Positions 37,898 to 46,664 of a stretch of 64,000 nucleotides of DNA are shown here, piece after piece. This DNA comes from Acinetobacter sp. CS-2. GTDB lineage: Bacteria; Pseudomonadota; Gammaproteobacteria; Pseudomonadales; Moraxellaceae. The stretch's first letter is position 1; every line of letters starts with the position of its first letter. The notes under the pieces were generated by a model. That model was not told the origin of the DNA. It worked only from the letters and a program-made list of their open reading frames with translations, and made no database searches. Made by a program: the position numbers and the translations under genes. The stretch lies in NCBI RefSeq assembly GCF_016599715.1, contig NZ_CP067019.1, positions 558,001 through 622,000 of the forward strand. Direction: 5' to 3'.

Positions 37898-38263
37898 CTA
37901 ATCAAACTTGCGCTTTGGAAAGCCCGATAATATAAATAGGCCAATGGCAGCAAAGCCAATCGCCTGAATGGCGAGCATTAGCTTATGTTGTGCGGGCAAC
38001 ACAGAAATTAAGGTAATGAATGCCATCAGCGGCATGATGAACACAAGAATCTCAAAACCTTTCTTATAAGGGTTATTTGCCGCAATTTTTAAGCTTAATG
38101 CTCTTAATACATGTATGCTCAGACCGATACCCACACTTATTCCTGTCAATATGGGGGAAAGTTGCTGTAGCGTAGAGCAGAGATAAATGATCACGCAGGT
38201 TGCAATACAGACCATCAGTTTCAGCTGGCGGCTACATTTGTCGGAATACCAGAACTCCAGCAT
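37898..38263 (-). CDS. Four-helix membrane protein, paralog B of a tandem pair
   Basis: The 121-residue hydrophobic protein begins MLEFWYSDKCSRQLKLMV and has about four membrane helices. It shares its start (MLEFW), the helix layout and a C-terminal AIQAIGFAAIGLFILSGF block with the upstream neighbour, showing a tandem duplication. Its ATG overlaps that neighbour's stop by one nucleotide. No family was recognised. Confidence 0.65.
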   Translation of the reverse strand: MLEFWYSDKCSRQLKLMVCIATCVIIYLCSTLQQLSPILTGISVGIGLSIHVLRALSLKIAANNPYKKGFEILVFIMPLMAFITLISVLPAQHKLMLAIQAIGFAAIGLFILSGFPKRKFD

Positions 38264-38649
38264 TATTTTTGCTCATCCAAGGGGGCATTTTTATTCAATA
38301 AAGACAAGGGTGAAAACAGGCAAATGGCCAAAGCCATAAAACCAATGCCTTGGGCACCAGGGATGAGAATTTCACCATTCTGCATATGCATGAAAATCAG
38401 GGCTAGCAGCAAGGCAAGCGGAATCCAGGCCAAGAGTCGATAGAACAGACCGGTCGGGTTTTTAGCAGCAAAATGAATTTTACAGTAACGGCAAATCAGG
38501 AAAATAATACCTGTACCCATGAACATCAGGATAGCATCCGGTTTTAAAGGTTCCATCCAGTACAGTCCGCCCGTGGCAATTGCGATGACCACAAAGATCA
38601 GCAGTTTATGAAGGATGGAAGCTTTAGGATTAAACCAAAATTCGAGCAT
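38263..38649 (-). CDS. Four-helix membrane protein, paralog A of a tandem pair
   Basis: The 128-residue hydrophobic protein begins MLEFWFNPKASILHKLLI and has four predicted helices, with the C-terminal block GAQGIGFMALAICLFSPL. It is first of the two-gene unit. Identity to paralog B is clear but low, so the duplication is old. The function is unknown. Confidence 0.65.
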   Translation of the reverse strand: MLEFWFNPKASILHKLLIFVVIAIATGGLYWMEPLKPDAILMFMGTGIIFLICRYCKIHFAAKNPTGLFYRLLAWIPLALLLALIFMHMQNGEILIPGAQGIGFMALAICLFSPLSLLNKNAPLDEQK

Positions 38650-38772
38650 GTTTTTCTATTGGATGAATAAGAACTAAGGGCACTTTAGCATACGAGTGAG
38701 AGGGAAGCACAGATTCAACCTACCTGTAGATTATTTTAAATCTCTTTCTTAAGAGCACATAACCAGAGAGAT

Positions 38773-38799
38773 AAAAAAAAGGAGACATTTTTTGTCTCC
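38773..38799 (-). terminator. Terminator of lgt
   Basis: On the minus strand GGAGACA and TGTCTCC (38793-38799 with 38781-38787) close a 5-nt loop, followed by eight Us (38773-38780). Confidence 0.85.
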
Positions 38800-38830
38800 C
38801 TCATCCTAACCTTATACCAAAGGGAGAAGG
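38793..38830. repeat. Dispersed CT/GA-rich repeat, diverged copy
   Basis: TCTCCC and GGGAGA arms enclose TCATCCTAACCTTATACCAAA. On the minus strand GGTTAGGATGAGGG matches the core of the other two copies (AGTTAGAGAGAGGG) at 11 of 14 bases. It overlaps the lgt terminator. Confidence 0.45.
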
Positions 38831-38838
38831 AATTTTAT

Positions 38839-39651
38839 TTAGCTATTTTTCTGTGGACCCCAGTCATAGATTTTCTTTTGATAGGCATACCACATCATCC
38901 AGAGGCCAATCAAAATCATCGGTACAGTCAGGAACTGGCCTTTACTCATCCAGCCAATAAATAGCTGGCCATTATCGGGTTCACGGAAGAATTCCACCAC
39001 AAAACGGGCAATACCATAACCGATCAGGAACAGGGCAGAAACTGCCATACGTGGACGCGGCTTGGAGCTGAACCACCACAATACAATAAACAGGATTAAA
39101 CCTTCGCCCAAAGCCTGATAAAGCTGTGAGGGATGACGGACCAATTGCAATGGATCGGTAGGAAAAATCATCCCCAGTGCAAAGTTTGGATCAGAAACCG
39201 GGCGGCCATAAAGTTCACCACCAATGAAATTGCCGATACGACCGAACATCAGGCCAGTCGGGACACAAGGGGCAATAAAGTCCAGCGTTTGAAACCAGGT
39301 TTTCTGGTATTTTTTGCACCAGAACAGCATGGCAAGCATCACACCCAGGAATCCGCCATGGAAGCTCATGCCGCCGGTCCAGACCTGAAATAACCACAGT
39401 GGATTGGCCATGAACTGTTCAAAGCCATAAAAGAATACGTAGCCTACACGACCACCCACCACGACCCCTAAGGCACCGTAGAAGATCAGGTCAGAGACCA
39501 TGTCAGGTGTCCAGCCATCACGCTGTTTGGTCCTATAGGTGGCAAGTCCCCAGGCAAATAAAAATGCCAGTAAATACATCAATCCATACCAGTGGACTTG
39601 TAATGGTCCCAGCGATACCGCAACCGGGTCTATATTTGGATAGGTCAGCAT
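38839..39651 (-). CDS. lgt: Prolipoprotein diacylglyceryl transferase
   Basis: This 270-residue membrane enzyme transfers diacylglycerol to the lipobox Cys of prolipoproteins. The signature GRIGNFIGGELYGR is present, with Gly in place of the usual Asn in FINGE. HGGFLG and the essential Arg (GRVGYVFFYG) are also seen. It has seven or so helices. It supports all the lipoproteins in the window (PilF, BamB, PhoX, the 20-kb lipoprotein). Confidence 0.95.
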   Translation of the reverse strand: MLTYPNIDPVAVSLGPLQVHWYGLMYLLAFLFAWGLATYRTKQRDGWTPDMVSDLIFYGALGVVVGGRVGYVFFYGFEQFMANPLWLFQVWTGGMSFHGGFLGVMLAMLFWCKKYQKTWFQTLDFIAPCVPTGLMFGRIGNFIGGELYGRPVSDPNFALGMIFPTDPLQLVRHPSQLYQALGEGLILFIVLWWFSSKPRPRMAVSALFLIGYGIARFVVEFFREPDNGQLFIGWMSKGQFLTVPMILIGLWMMWYAYQKKIYDWGPQKNS

Positions 39652-39744
39652 TCCTGTTCCTTGTCATTATGTTTTGCACAGATTTTAGCTGAAACCTGGG
39701 AAAAATGTTGTACATTCAATGTGTAAAGATGAAGAGCATGAATT

Positions 39745-40527
39745 ATGTGTATTGTCGCTTTAGCCTGGCAAGTTTTGCCGGATACTCCACTATGTCTGAT
39801 TTCCAATCGGGATGAGTTTTATCAGCGGCCGAGTGCAGCATTACACGCTTGGGAAAACAGTCGGATTATTGCCGGAAAAGACTTGCAGTCAGGCGGCACA
39901 TGGATGGGCATTACTGCATCAGGCCGCTGGGCTGTACTGACCAATTTCAGGGATGCGAGCGATAAAACACAGTATCCGACTTCACGCGGTCATTTGATAC
40001 AGGCTTTTCTGGAATCCGATTTAACCCCGATCCGCTTTGCTCAAGCCTTGGAAAAACACCAGTGTGATTATGCCGGCTTTAATTTATTTTTAGGTGATTC
40101 AAATCAGGCGGTTTATATGAGTAACCGTGGTGAGGCACCGCAGGTGTTAGCCCAAGGCGTGTATGTGGTGTCCAATGGTTTAATGACCGAGCATTGGGAA
40201 AAGACCCGACATCTGCGTAAACGTTTTACCCAGGAATTTTTGCCCATGCTCCAGCAGGCAGCGACACCCGAAGCAGATCTGGAATTTGCGGTTTGGGACA
40301 TTCTGGAAGATGAACGGAAAATTATTCCCGAGCTTTTGCCTCAAACCGGCATTAGTCTGGAGATGGAGGAATTACTCTCTTCGACCTTTATTCAAAGCCC
40401 GGTCTATGGTACGCGTTGTTCCAATTTTCTACGGATGAAAAATCAGCAATGGCAATGGCAGGAAAAATCCCAGCAAGGGACAACCCAGGGTAATATTATT
40501 CAGATAGATTTACCTTTAAGTAAATAA
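39745..40527 (+). CDS. NRDE (TANGO2-like) family protein
   Basis: This 260-residue protein begins MCIVALAW, with the conserved Cys at position 2, followed by the family motif SNRDEFYQRPS and the ending PVYGTRCSN. Bacterial and animal relatives are implicated in heme or lipid handling; the biochemical role in bacteria is not settled. The start codon is 94 bp from the divergent lgt. A terminator follows. Confidence 0.85.
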   Translation: MCIVALAWQVLPDTPLCLISNRDEFYQRPSAALHAWENSRIIAGKDLQSGGTWMGITASGRWAVLTNFRDASDKTQYPTSRGHLIQAFLESDLTPIRFAQALEKHQCDYAGFNLFLGDSNQAVYMSNRGEAPQVLAQGVYVVSNGLMTEHWEKTRHLRKRFTQEFLPMLQQAATPEADLEFAVWDILEDERKIIPELLPQTGISLEMEELLSSTFIQSPVYGTRCSNFLRMKNQQWQWQEKSQQGTTQGNIIQIDLPLSK

Positions 40528-40556
40528 AAAATGCCGACACGAGGTCGGCATTTTTA
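40526..40556. terminator. Bidirectional terminator between the NRDE gene and phoX
   Basis: ATGCCGAC (40531-40538) pairs with GTCGGCAT (40544-40551) around ACGAG, with A5 on the left and T5 on the right. Confidence 0.92.
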
Positions 40557-40565
40557 GAAGGCAGT

Positions 40566-42590
40566 TTATTTACTTGGTATTGCTTTCTTTTGCATTGATG
40601 GAGCGATTGGGTCAGCCGTAATATAACCCACCGCCGCAGCGAACTTTTTGTTGTAGTTTGCATCAATTGCAGTGTCAATTTGCATCAGTAGATCTGCGCT
40701 TAAGCCGCTACGTGCACCAGTTACAGCATCGATTTTATAGAAACGATTCCATTCATCACCTGGGTGCTGGAAGTTACTCATGATGTAGGTCCAACCATTC
40801 ACTTCATCTACTGCATGCAAACCTGTTGATTCTGCACCCGCTGGGGTAGATAAGATACGGTCCAATGTTTTTGTATCAACATTATATGCCCATAGATAGT
40901 TATTTAAATGGTTGCCTGAATCTTCACCGATGAACAAAGTGCGTAGTTTTTCTGAGAACTTTAAGTTATCTGGACTAGCAATTTTTTCTGGATTTGCCGT
41001 ATTACCAAAAGTATCAATGCTAATATCTTCACCCATTAGTAACATATGACTTTGTGCAGGTATCCATTCACTTTGAATAAGCGTTCCTGTGCTATCAATC
41101 TGATTACCTTTAAGGTCATGTGCAAGCACGCCACCGGCTTTTAATGCTTTTGCGAATTTAATATTATGCGTAGCAACGTAACTGCTTGTATTTACAACCA
41201 TTGAGTCTTGTATGTTGGCAAGTGCCGAGTAAGCCACTTTATCCTTGATATTTACCGTTGTGCCTTCCATTTTGGTAAATGCCATGCTCGCACCCATCAG
41301 GGCCGCATAACGATGGGTTTCCAGGAAAGCGGCTGCTTTTTCCATACCTGGTTTGAGTTTGACCCAAAGCTTTTTCTTCGCCAATGTGATTTCAGTATAG
41401 CTGGCATCATTTGGATTTACGTTTAAGCTTTCCATGATGTCTGTTGGTTGAATATTCTGAACATTGACCAGATCTTCAATTTCTTTGCTGGTTGCAGAAC
41501 CAAGCTTAATCCACTCAATACGTGCTGTAGAGGTTTCATTTAATTCATCTTTGTATTTAGCAGCATAGAGTGTTCCCGCAGAAAGGTCTTTCTCTTTATC
41601 TGCAATGAACATAAAGAAACCGCCATTGGTATAGTCATCACCCATGATGACGGTTTTATTGTCAGGCATGACCTGAACCAGTTCATGTGAAATACGACCT
41701 AAACAATAATGCTTCTTGATGCTACCTGTACCATCTAAGTTCACGATCACTTCGGGTAAATGGCCATAGTTATATGGTTTTACTTTGGTCATATCATTAT
41801 TAAAGAAATATTTTCCAAATCCAGTTGGAGCTGGACCACCAATGCCTTGGCCGAAAGCATCAGGTTCATATTCTTCACTTGAAAGATGGGTATTCCACGG
41901 AGAAAGACTTGCACCACAAGTAATCCATAAACCGTGCACCGGTGCAGTATTCACGTTGAAATATTTTTTAAGTTCTAGATGACCTGTTTTTTGATCTTGG
42001 TCAAGTGTAAGAATAGCAATTGGAGAAGGCAATTGACCGTAGGTATCTGCACCTGACTGGTCTTTTGAATTATATTCAAACTGAACCACATGGAATATTG
42101 GGGTCGTCACACCGTCTACTTTTGCATCTTTCAAATGAATTAAAGATGAACCATCTGGAGCATCAGAAAAGAATTGACGTTCTTGTCCTACGACGGATTT
42201 ATCCATAATTGGGTTGCCATTCACATCAAAATAGCCACCGGCAACAATTGTTCCACCACCATGTTTTGGCACAGTTTGACCTGTAACAAAGAAGGGTTTA
42301 TATGCAAGCTGATATTCTGTATTTGTTGCATCATCCCAAGTAATTTGTAGTTTTGATTTAACCGATGTCGTCGCCATGTCAGCAACCGTGTTCGGTGCAG
42401 CCATTGGGGTAAATTTAGCACTTTTAAAATTGACAGGTTTTGTCGGTGGAGTGGTAATGACGTCTGAATCACTATTATTACACCCCGTTAATGCTGCTGT
42501 TGTGGCCATTGCCCCAAGGGGTAAAAAAGGAATTCCCGCAAACCATTTTAAAAGATCACGACGAGTTGGCTGATGAGAAGTGGTTGTCAT
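40566..42590 (-). CDS. phoX: PhoX-family phosphatase with Tat lipoprotein signal
   Basis: The 674-residue protein is of the PhoX/DUF839 family, iron-calcium alkaline phosphatases of the periplasm or cell surface. A twin-arginine signal (TRRDLLKWFAG, residues 9-19) leads into a hydrophobic stretch ending LTGC (Cys near residue 37), so it looks like a Tat-exported lipoprotein. The active-site-like block ITCGASLSPWNTHLSSEEY supplies the conserved Cys and Glu residues. It lies just downstream of tatABC. DUF839 also includes proteins of unproven activity, so phosphatase function is likely but inferred. Confidence 0.8.
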   Translation of the reverse strand: MTTTSHQPTRRDLLKWFAGIPFLPLGAMATTAALTGCNNSDSDVITTPPTKPVNFKSAKFTPMAAPNTVADMATTSVKSKLQITWDDATNTEYQLAYKPFFVTGQTVPKHGGGTIVAGGYFDVNGNPIMDKSVVGQERQFFSDAPDGSSLIHLKDAKVDGVTTPIFHVVQFEYNSKDQSGADTYGQLPSPIAILTLDQDQKTGHLELKKYFNVNTAPVHGLWITCGASLSPWNTHLSSEEYEPDAFGQGIGGPAPTGFGKYFFNNDMTKVKPYNYGHLPEVIVNLDGTGSIKKHYCLGRISHELVQVMPDNKTVIMGDDYTNGGFFMFIADKEKDLSAGTLYAAKYKDELNETSTARIEWIKLGSATSKEIEDLVNVQNIQPTDIMESLNVNPNDASYTEITLAKKKLWVKLKPGMEKAAAFLETHRYAALMGASMAFTKMEGTTVNIKDKVAYSALANIQDSMVVNTSSYVATHNIKFAKALKAGGVLAHDLKGNQIDSTGTLIQSEWIPAQSHMLLMGEDISIDTFGNTANPEKIASPDNLKFSEKLRTLFIGEDSGNHLNNYLWAYNVDTKTLDRILSTPAGAESTGLHAVDEVNGWTYIMSNFQHPGDEWNRFYKIDAVTGARSGLSADLLMQIDTAIDANYNKKFAAAVGYITADPIAPSMQKKAIPSK

Positions 42591-42647
42591 ATTAAATCCG
42601 TAAAGTGTAATTAAGTTATTGTTTAGTTGGTTATCATGAGCGATTGT

Positions 42648-42676
42648 ATAAACGGGTGATGACAGTTTTTTTACAC
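42648..42676 (-). promoter_or_regulatory. Possible Pho box upstream of phoX
   Basis: On the minus strand the 11-bp-spaced series GTGTAAA-AAAA-CTGTCAT-CACC-CGTTTAT contains one exact PhoB half-site (CTGTCAT) with weaker flanking ones (4 of 7 each), about 60-85 bp before the phoX start. Confidence 0.4.
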
Positions 42677-42797
42677 TTTTTGGTCAATTTAAAGATAATT
42701 TATTTTATTTAAAAATAATAAAATCAATATTTTAATTAGTATAAATGAAAGATCCAAACTTGCGTTTCATGTTTGGAGCCGGGTAAAAGCAGTGTGA

Positions 42798-43574
42798 TTA
42801 TGGTTTGAATGCATGGCGCTTTTCTAACATCTTTCCAAGAAATAATCCTATTTCAAATAATAACCACATGGGAATGGCAAGCATCACCATGGAAAGTGCA
42901 TCCGGTGGCGTCACAAACATGGCGACAAAGAAACAGCCCACCACAATGAAGCGGCGTTTTTCTGCCAGACTTTGCGTGCTGACCACACCAATCAGAATCA
43001 GGACTAAAGTGATAATTGGAATTTCAAAGGTTAATCCAAACACCAAAAACAGTTTTAAACAAAAGCCTAAATAACTGTTGATGTCGGTCATTGGTGCAAC
43101 GCTCTCCGGCGACACACTGATAAAGAAATGCAAAATTGCCGGCAAGGTAATGAAGTAGGCAAAAGCTATGCCTAAGTAAAATAAAGAAATACTACCAGCT
43201 AAAAGTGGAATAGCGAGGTGACGCTCTTTTTCATACAGGGCCGGGCGTACAAATGACCATAGGAAGTATATGATGAGCGGTATCGCCAGCATCAAGGCCA
43301 CAAATAAGTTCAGCTTAAACGGTGCCATAAAGGTTGCAGTAACATCGGTGGCAATCATGGTGGAACTGACAGGCAGTTGTTGTCTGAGCGGTTCTGACAA
43401 AAGCTGATAAGTATAATTGCGAAATGGCAATAAGCAGAAAAACAGCAGCAGGGTAATAGCAACGATTTTAAATAGATACTGACGCAGAACGATTAAATGC
43501 TGCATCACAGGCATTTGTTCTAGATTTTCAGTCTCTGATTTGACTTCAGCAGCAGGCAATTGACTTTGGCTCAT
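42798..43574 (-). CDS. tatC: Twin-arginine translocase subunit TatC
   Basis: The 258-residue six-helix protein recognises RR signal peptides. The first-helix region (MPVMQHLIVLRQYLF) is the usual HLxELR-type start, here HLIVLRQ. The block FVRPALYEKERH and the conserved Glu in FGLTFEIPI are present. It overlaps tatB by 4 nt. The Tat substrate phoX is the next gene downstream. Confidence 0.94.
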   Translation of the reverse strand: MSQSQLPAAEVKSETENLEQMPVMQHLIVLRQYLFKIVAITLLLFFCLLPFRNYTYQLLSEPLRQQLPVSSTMIATDVTATFMAPFKLNLFVALMLAIPLIIYFLWSFVRPALYEKERHLAIPLLAGSISLFYLGIAFAYFITLPAILHFFISVSPESVAPMTDINSYLGFCLKLFLVFGLTFEIPIITLVLILIGVVSTQSLAEKRRFIVVGCFFVAMFVTPPDALSMVMLAIPMWLLFEIGLFLGKMLEKRHAFKP

Positions 43575-43993
43575 ACGGCAATCTTCAATGTAGAGGGGAG
43601 ATAAGAGCGTGAAACCTTGACTGCATCAGCGCCATGTAACTGAACAAAATTCGCTGAAAAGGGTGTCAAACGACACGGACTGAGCCAGGTATAACGGGGG
43701 GAAGATGGCTCTTGAGTCTTTTCTTGTTGTGTTGACTGGGTTAAATGATCCAGCTGCTTTTGCAAGCGTTGTTCTATTTCTGTCATGCGGTCAATTTCTT
43801 TCTGAATTTCTTCACGAAACTCTGAAAGTTTCAGTTCCCGATCGACTTCGGTTTGCACACTATGAATAAAGCGCTTTGCTTTACCATACCATTTCGCGGC
43901 AAAACGCGCAGCTTCGGGCAGTTTTTCAGGACCCAAAACCAGCAGTGCAATAATGGCAAAGCACAGCAGTTCAGTCATACCGATATTTAGCAT
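43571..43993 (-). CDS. tatB: Twin-arginine translocase subunit TatB
   Basis: The 140-residue protein has the N-terminal helix MLNIGMTELLCFAIIALLVLGPEKLPE (Glu at position 8), the GPEKLP hinge and an amphipathic helix, then a long charged coiled-coil tail. It cooperates with TatC in signal-peptide binding. It lies 12 bp after tatA. Confidence 0.94.
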   Translation of the reverse strand: MLNIGMTELLCFAIIALLVLGPEKLPEAARFAAKWYGKAKRFIHSVQTEVDRELKLSEFREEIQKEIDRMTEIEQRLQKQLDHLTQSTQQEKTQEPSSPRYTWLSPCRLTPFSANFVQLHGADAVKVSRSYLPSTLKIAV

Positions 43994-44005
43994 GGCTGCA
44001 CTCGC

Positions 44006-44224
44006 TTAGCTTTTTACAGTATTTTCAGTGTTTTTAACCTGAGCATCAATGGTGCGGGGCTCTTGCAGTTGAGCATGTTCAGCATCATCATCTTTAATCG
44101 ATTTTTTAAAATCCTTAACGGCACCACCGACATCTTTACCCAGATTTTTCAGTTTGGATGTGCCAAACAATAAAATCACTACAATTGCAAAAATGACAAC
44201 GTGCCAAATTGATAATCCTGCCAT
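44006..44224 (-). CDS. tatA: Twin-arginine translocase subunit TatA
   Basis: The 72-residue pore-forming subunit has one N-terminal helix ([20 protein letters not shown]), the [14 protein letters not shown] hinge and amphipathic helix, and an acidic tail. ATG 44224 follows GAGGA; the longer frame from 44275 would bury the membrane helix and is rejected. It is first in tatABC. Confidence 0.95.
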   Translation of the reverse strand: MAGLSIWHVVIFAIVVILLFGTSKLKNLGKDVGGAVKDFKKSIKDDDAEHAQLQEPRTIDAQVKNTENTVKS

Positions 44225-44416
44225 GAAAATATCCTCATTTTTATTGAGAACTATCTCAACAGGTCTGTATGACATTGCCGTGACGTTTCTGTTTCGGTTT
44301 TAAGACAAAGCGATTCATGGCTAGATGAATATGAAAAATGAGCCCTGCAAGATCATGTTTGAATATCAGCTGTGCTAGGATGGACTTCTTCAGTAAAAAA
44401 CCAAGTTTGCACCCTC

Positions 44417-45298
44417 ATGGCACTGATTCTTCCTCTTATTTCTTTTCTTGCCGGATATTGGGGAGTGCATGTTTTAAAGCCGATCCGGCCATTACTGGCA
44501 GCTTTGCTGGCTCGTCTCTTTATACCGCTGCTGATCATTTACAATATGGTGTTTTATAAAGAAGGCAGTCTGTGGCTGATCTGTTTCAGCTTGTTCAGTT
44601 CGATTATTTTCTTCAGTGGTTTTTATTATTTTCAACAAGACAAATTACGTGCCCTGTGTTTTAGTTATTTGAATGGTGCATGGCTAGGTCTGCCTTTTGC
44701 TTTAGCCATCTTTGGACCGGAAGCCAGCAGCACCATTGTGGCCTTATATATCGGCGGTTCTTTGTTTGGCAATATCTGTGCAGTGATGGCGGTGAGTGAA
44801 ACCCGGCAGGATAGGGGATTTATTATTAAAAATGTAATGCTTTCGCCCCCTGTCATTGCCTTGACCACGGCTGCTGTTTTGTCATTCTGGGACTTTAGCA
44901 GCTACGAATCTCATCCCGTAATACAGCTGATTTACCAGGCCAATAAAGTCTTGGTGACCTTTGCCGGTATGTGTGTTTTGGGTATGTGGCTGAGTAAGGT
45001 CAGGATTGGCTGGAGTGATTTGAAACGTAGCTTATTGATCATCAGTAGCCGTATGTTATTGTCTGTTTTATTGTGTGCAGCAGCTTATCTGTTTTTGCCT
45101 ATTCCGCATCAAATACTGACCTATGCCGTTATGTTGATGTTCTTTCTATTGCCGCCGGCGGCCAATATTGTAGCGCTAGAAACGCATTATCAGGGGACGG
45201 GTTATTCAGCAAAATATATTGCGTCGGGTACTGTGGCCAGTGCGATATTGATTGGGATTTATGGATTAGTGTTGCATAGTTTCGTGCCGAATCTATGA
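44417..45298 (+). CDS. AEC-family (auxin efflux carrier-like) membrane transporter
   Basis: The 293-residue protein of about ten helices resembles AEC/PIN-like permeases of bacteria, some of which carry malate or other organic acids. Recognisable parts are RLFIPLLIIYNMVFYKEG near the start, the middle GNICAVMAVSE and the C-terminal PPAANIVALETHYQ, matching the family's conserved P-x-A-x-N segment. ATG 44417 places the first helix at the N-terminus; a GTG at 44372 is the alternative. Neither has a strong ribosome site. Confidence 0.75.
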   Translation: MALILPLISFLAGYWGVHVLKPIRPLLAALLARLFIPLLIIYNMVFYKEGSLWLICFSLFSSIIFFSGFYYFQQDKLRALCFSYLNGAWLGLPFALAIFGPEASSTIVALYIGGSLFGNICAVMAVSETRQDRGFIIKNVMLSPPVIALTTAAVLSFWDFSSYESHPVIQLIYQANKVLVTFAGMCVLGMWLSKVRIGWSDLKRSLLIISSRMLLSVLLCAAAYLFLPIPHQILTYAVMLMFFLLPPAANIVALETHYQGTGYSAKYIASGTVASAILIGIYGLVLHSFVPNL

Positions 45299-45327
45299 TT
45301 TATGACATGTTTAGAAGAGTTTTGAAA

Positions 45328-45425
45328 GTTCTCTCTCCCTTTGGGAGATAGTTAGAGAGAGGGTTTTGAAAGATTAACCTCCCTTGCGAAGCTGAGCTTC
45401 TCATCCCTCCTAAAAGGAGGGAGAA
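45328..45425. repeat. Dispersed CT/GA-rich repeat copy 2
   Basis: It contains CTCTCTCCC/GGGAGA arms, the 21-bp block at 45343-45363 that matches 27286-27306 at 20 of 21 positions, a small hairpin (GAAGC/GCTTC), and a final perfect stem TCCCTCCT/AGGAGGGA (45404-45422). It fills the space between two convergent genes and may also terminate them. Confidence 0.6.
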
Positions 45426-45437
45426 TAAATAATGAAA

Positions 45438-46064
45438 TTACTTCTCTAGGCTCGCTTTAAACAACTGCATCGCCTGACCACGATGGCTGATTTTATTTTT
45501 ATCTTCCTTACTCATCTCTGCACTAGAAATACCCAGTTCAGGCAACCAGAATAGCGGGTCATAACCAAAACCGTTTTTGCCACGAGGCGCTTCCAGCACT
45601 TCACCTGTCCAGATGCCTTGAAAAATTTGAGGCAGCGGATCTTCAGCATGTTGAACCAGGGCAAGCACGCAGACAAACATGCCTTCAATAGTTTCGCCTT
45701 CTTTACGCAGCGGTTTAAGTCGGGTTAAGAGCTTTTCATTGTTTGCGGCATCATTGCCATGTTCACCGGCAAAGCGTGCAGAATAAATGCCCGGCGCACC
45801 ACCGAGGACTGGAACACAAATTCCAGAATCATCGGCAATCGCCGGTTTGCCTGAAATTTTAGATGCATGACGGGCTTTAATAATGGCATTTTCAACAAAG
45901 CTCAAACCATCTTCAATCGCATCTTCAATATTCAGTTTGCCTTGAGGAATCACTTCAACAGGTAGATTTAACTCTGCAAACATTTTTTCAAATTCGGCAA
46001 TTTTTCCTTTGTTGTTGCTTGCCAGTACCAGTGTTCCTTGCGATAACCAATCTTGAGATGCCAT
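45438..46064 (-). CDS. rdgB: Non-canonical purine NTP pyrophosphatase (RdgB/HAM1)
   Basis: This 208-residue enzyme removes dITP, XTP and similar nucleotides from the pool. The signature block LASNNKGKIAEFEKMF and the purine-specific loop (DDSGICVPVLGGAPGIYSAR) are intact, with GFGYDPLFW and SHRGQA near the C-terminus. Confidence 0.95.
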   Translation of the reverse strand: MASQDWLSQGTLVLASNNKGKIAEFEKMFAELNLPVEVIPQGKLNIEDAIEDGLSFVENAIIKARHASKISGKPAIADDSGICVPVLGGAPGIYSARFAGEHGNDAANNEKLLTRLKPLRKEGETIEGMFVCVLALVQHAEDPLPQIFQGIWTGEVLEAPRGKNGFGYDPLFWLPELGISSAEMSKEDKNKISHRGQAMQLFKASLEK

Positions 46065-46182
46065 TGTTGAGCTCTTTGTATCAATAAATATGAGCTTAGT
46101 TTAACGGATTTTTAATCTGTGATTGACATCAGCAAGGCTTATTGTCAGTTTTAATCAAATAATAATAAATGCAGGAAAAATC

Positions 46183-46626
46183 ATGATTAGAGTAGCCAAA
46201 TTAAAAGATGGTGCAGAGATACAGCAGCTGATTCAACCTTATATTGCTGATTTTGCAATGAATGCAGAAGGCGAGCAGAAATTTAGTCGGGCTGCTTTAG
46301 AAGATTTATTGCAACAAGCAGCAGTTCATTATTTTGTTTATGAAAGAGCTGACAGACTGATTGCAGTGATTGCTTATAGAGAACCAGCGCACATCCTCCA
46401 TTTTTTTGTAGATCGAGCTTATCAGGGGCAGGGGATTGGGCGAATGTTATGGAATCATCTGTTACAGCAATTTGAATTTGGGAATAGGCCACAATTTAGT
46501 GTCAATTCGAGTTGCTATGCTGTGCCCATCTATCAAAAATTTGGTTTTCAATGTATTTCGGATATTTGTGAATATAGCGGTTTGCGTTTTATTAAAATGA
46601 TTCATATTGAATCGGAGATTACATAA
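46183..46626 (+). CDS. GNAT-family N-acetyltransferase
   Basis: The 147-residue protein has the acetyl-CoA-binding pattern Q-x-GQGIGRMLW (YQGQGIGRML) in the middle and the C-terminal YQKFGF strand. ATG 46183 follows AGGA with 8-nt spacing, so the long upstream frame is rejected. The substrate is unknown. Confidence 0.85.
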   Translation: MIRVAKLKDGAEIQQLIQPYIADFAMNAEGEQKFSRAALEDLLQQAAVHYFVYERADRLIAVIAYREPAHILHFFVDRAYQGQGIGRMLWNHLLQQFEFGNRPQFSVNSSCYAVPIYQKFGFQCISDICEYSGLRFIKMIHIESEIT

Positions 46627-46650
46627 AAAAAGCACCCGAAGGTGCTTTAT
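46627..46650. terminator. Bidirectional terminator between the GNAT and Sel1 genes
   Basis: GCACC (46632-46636) pairs with GGTGC (46641-46645) around CGAA, extended by AAA/TTT, with a longer A7 on the left that serves the minus-strand gene. Confidence 0.75.
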
Positions 46651-46664
46651 AGAATTAGGCAGAA

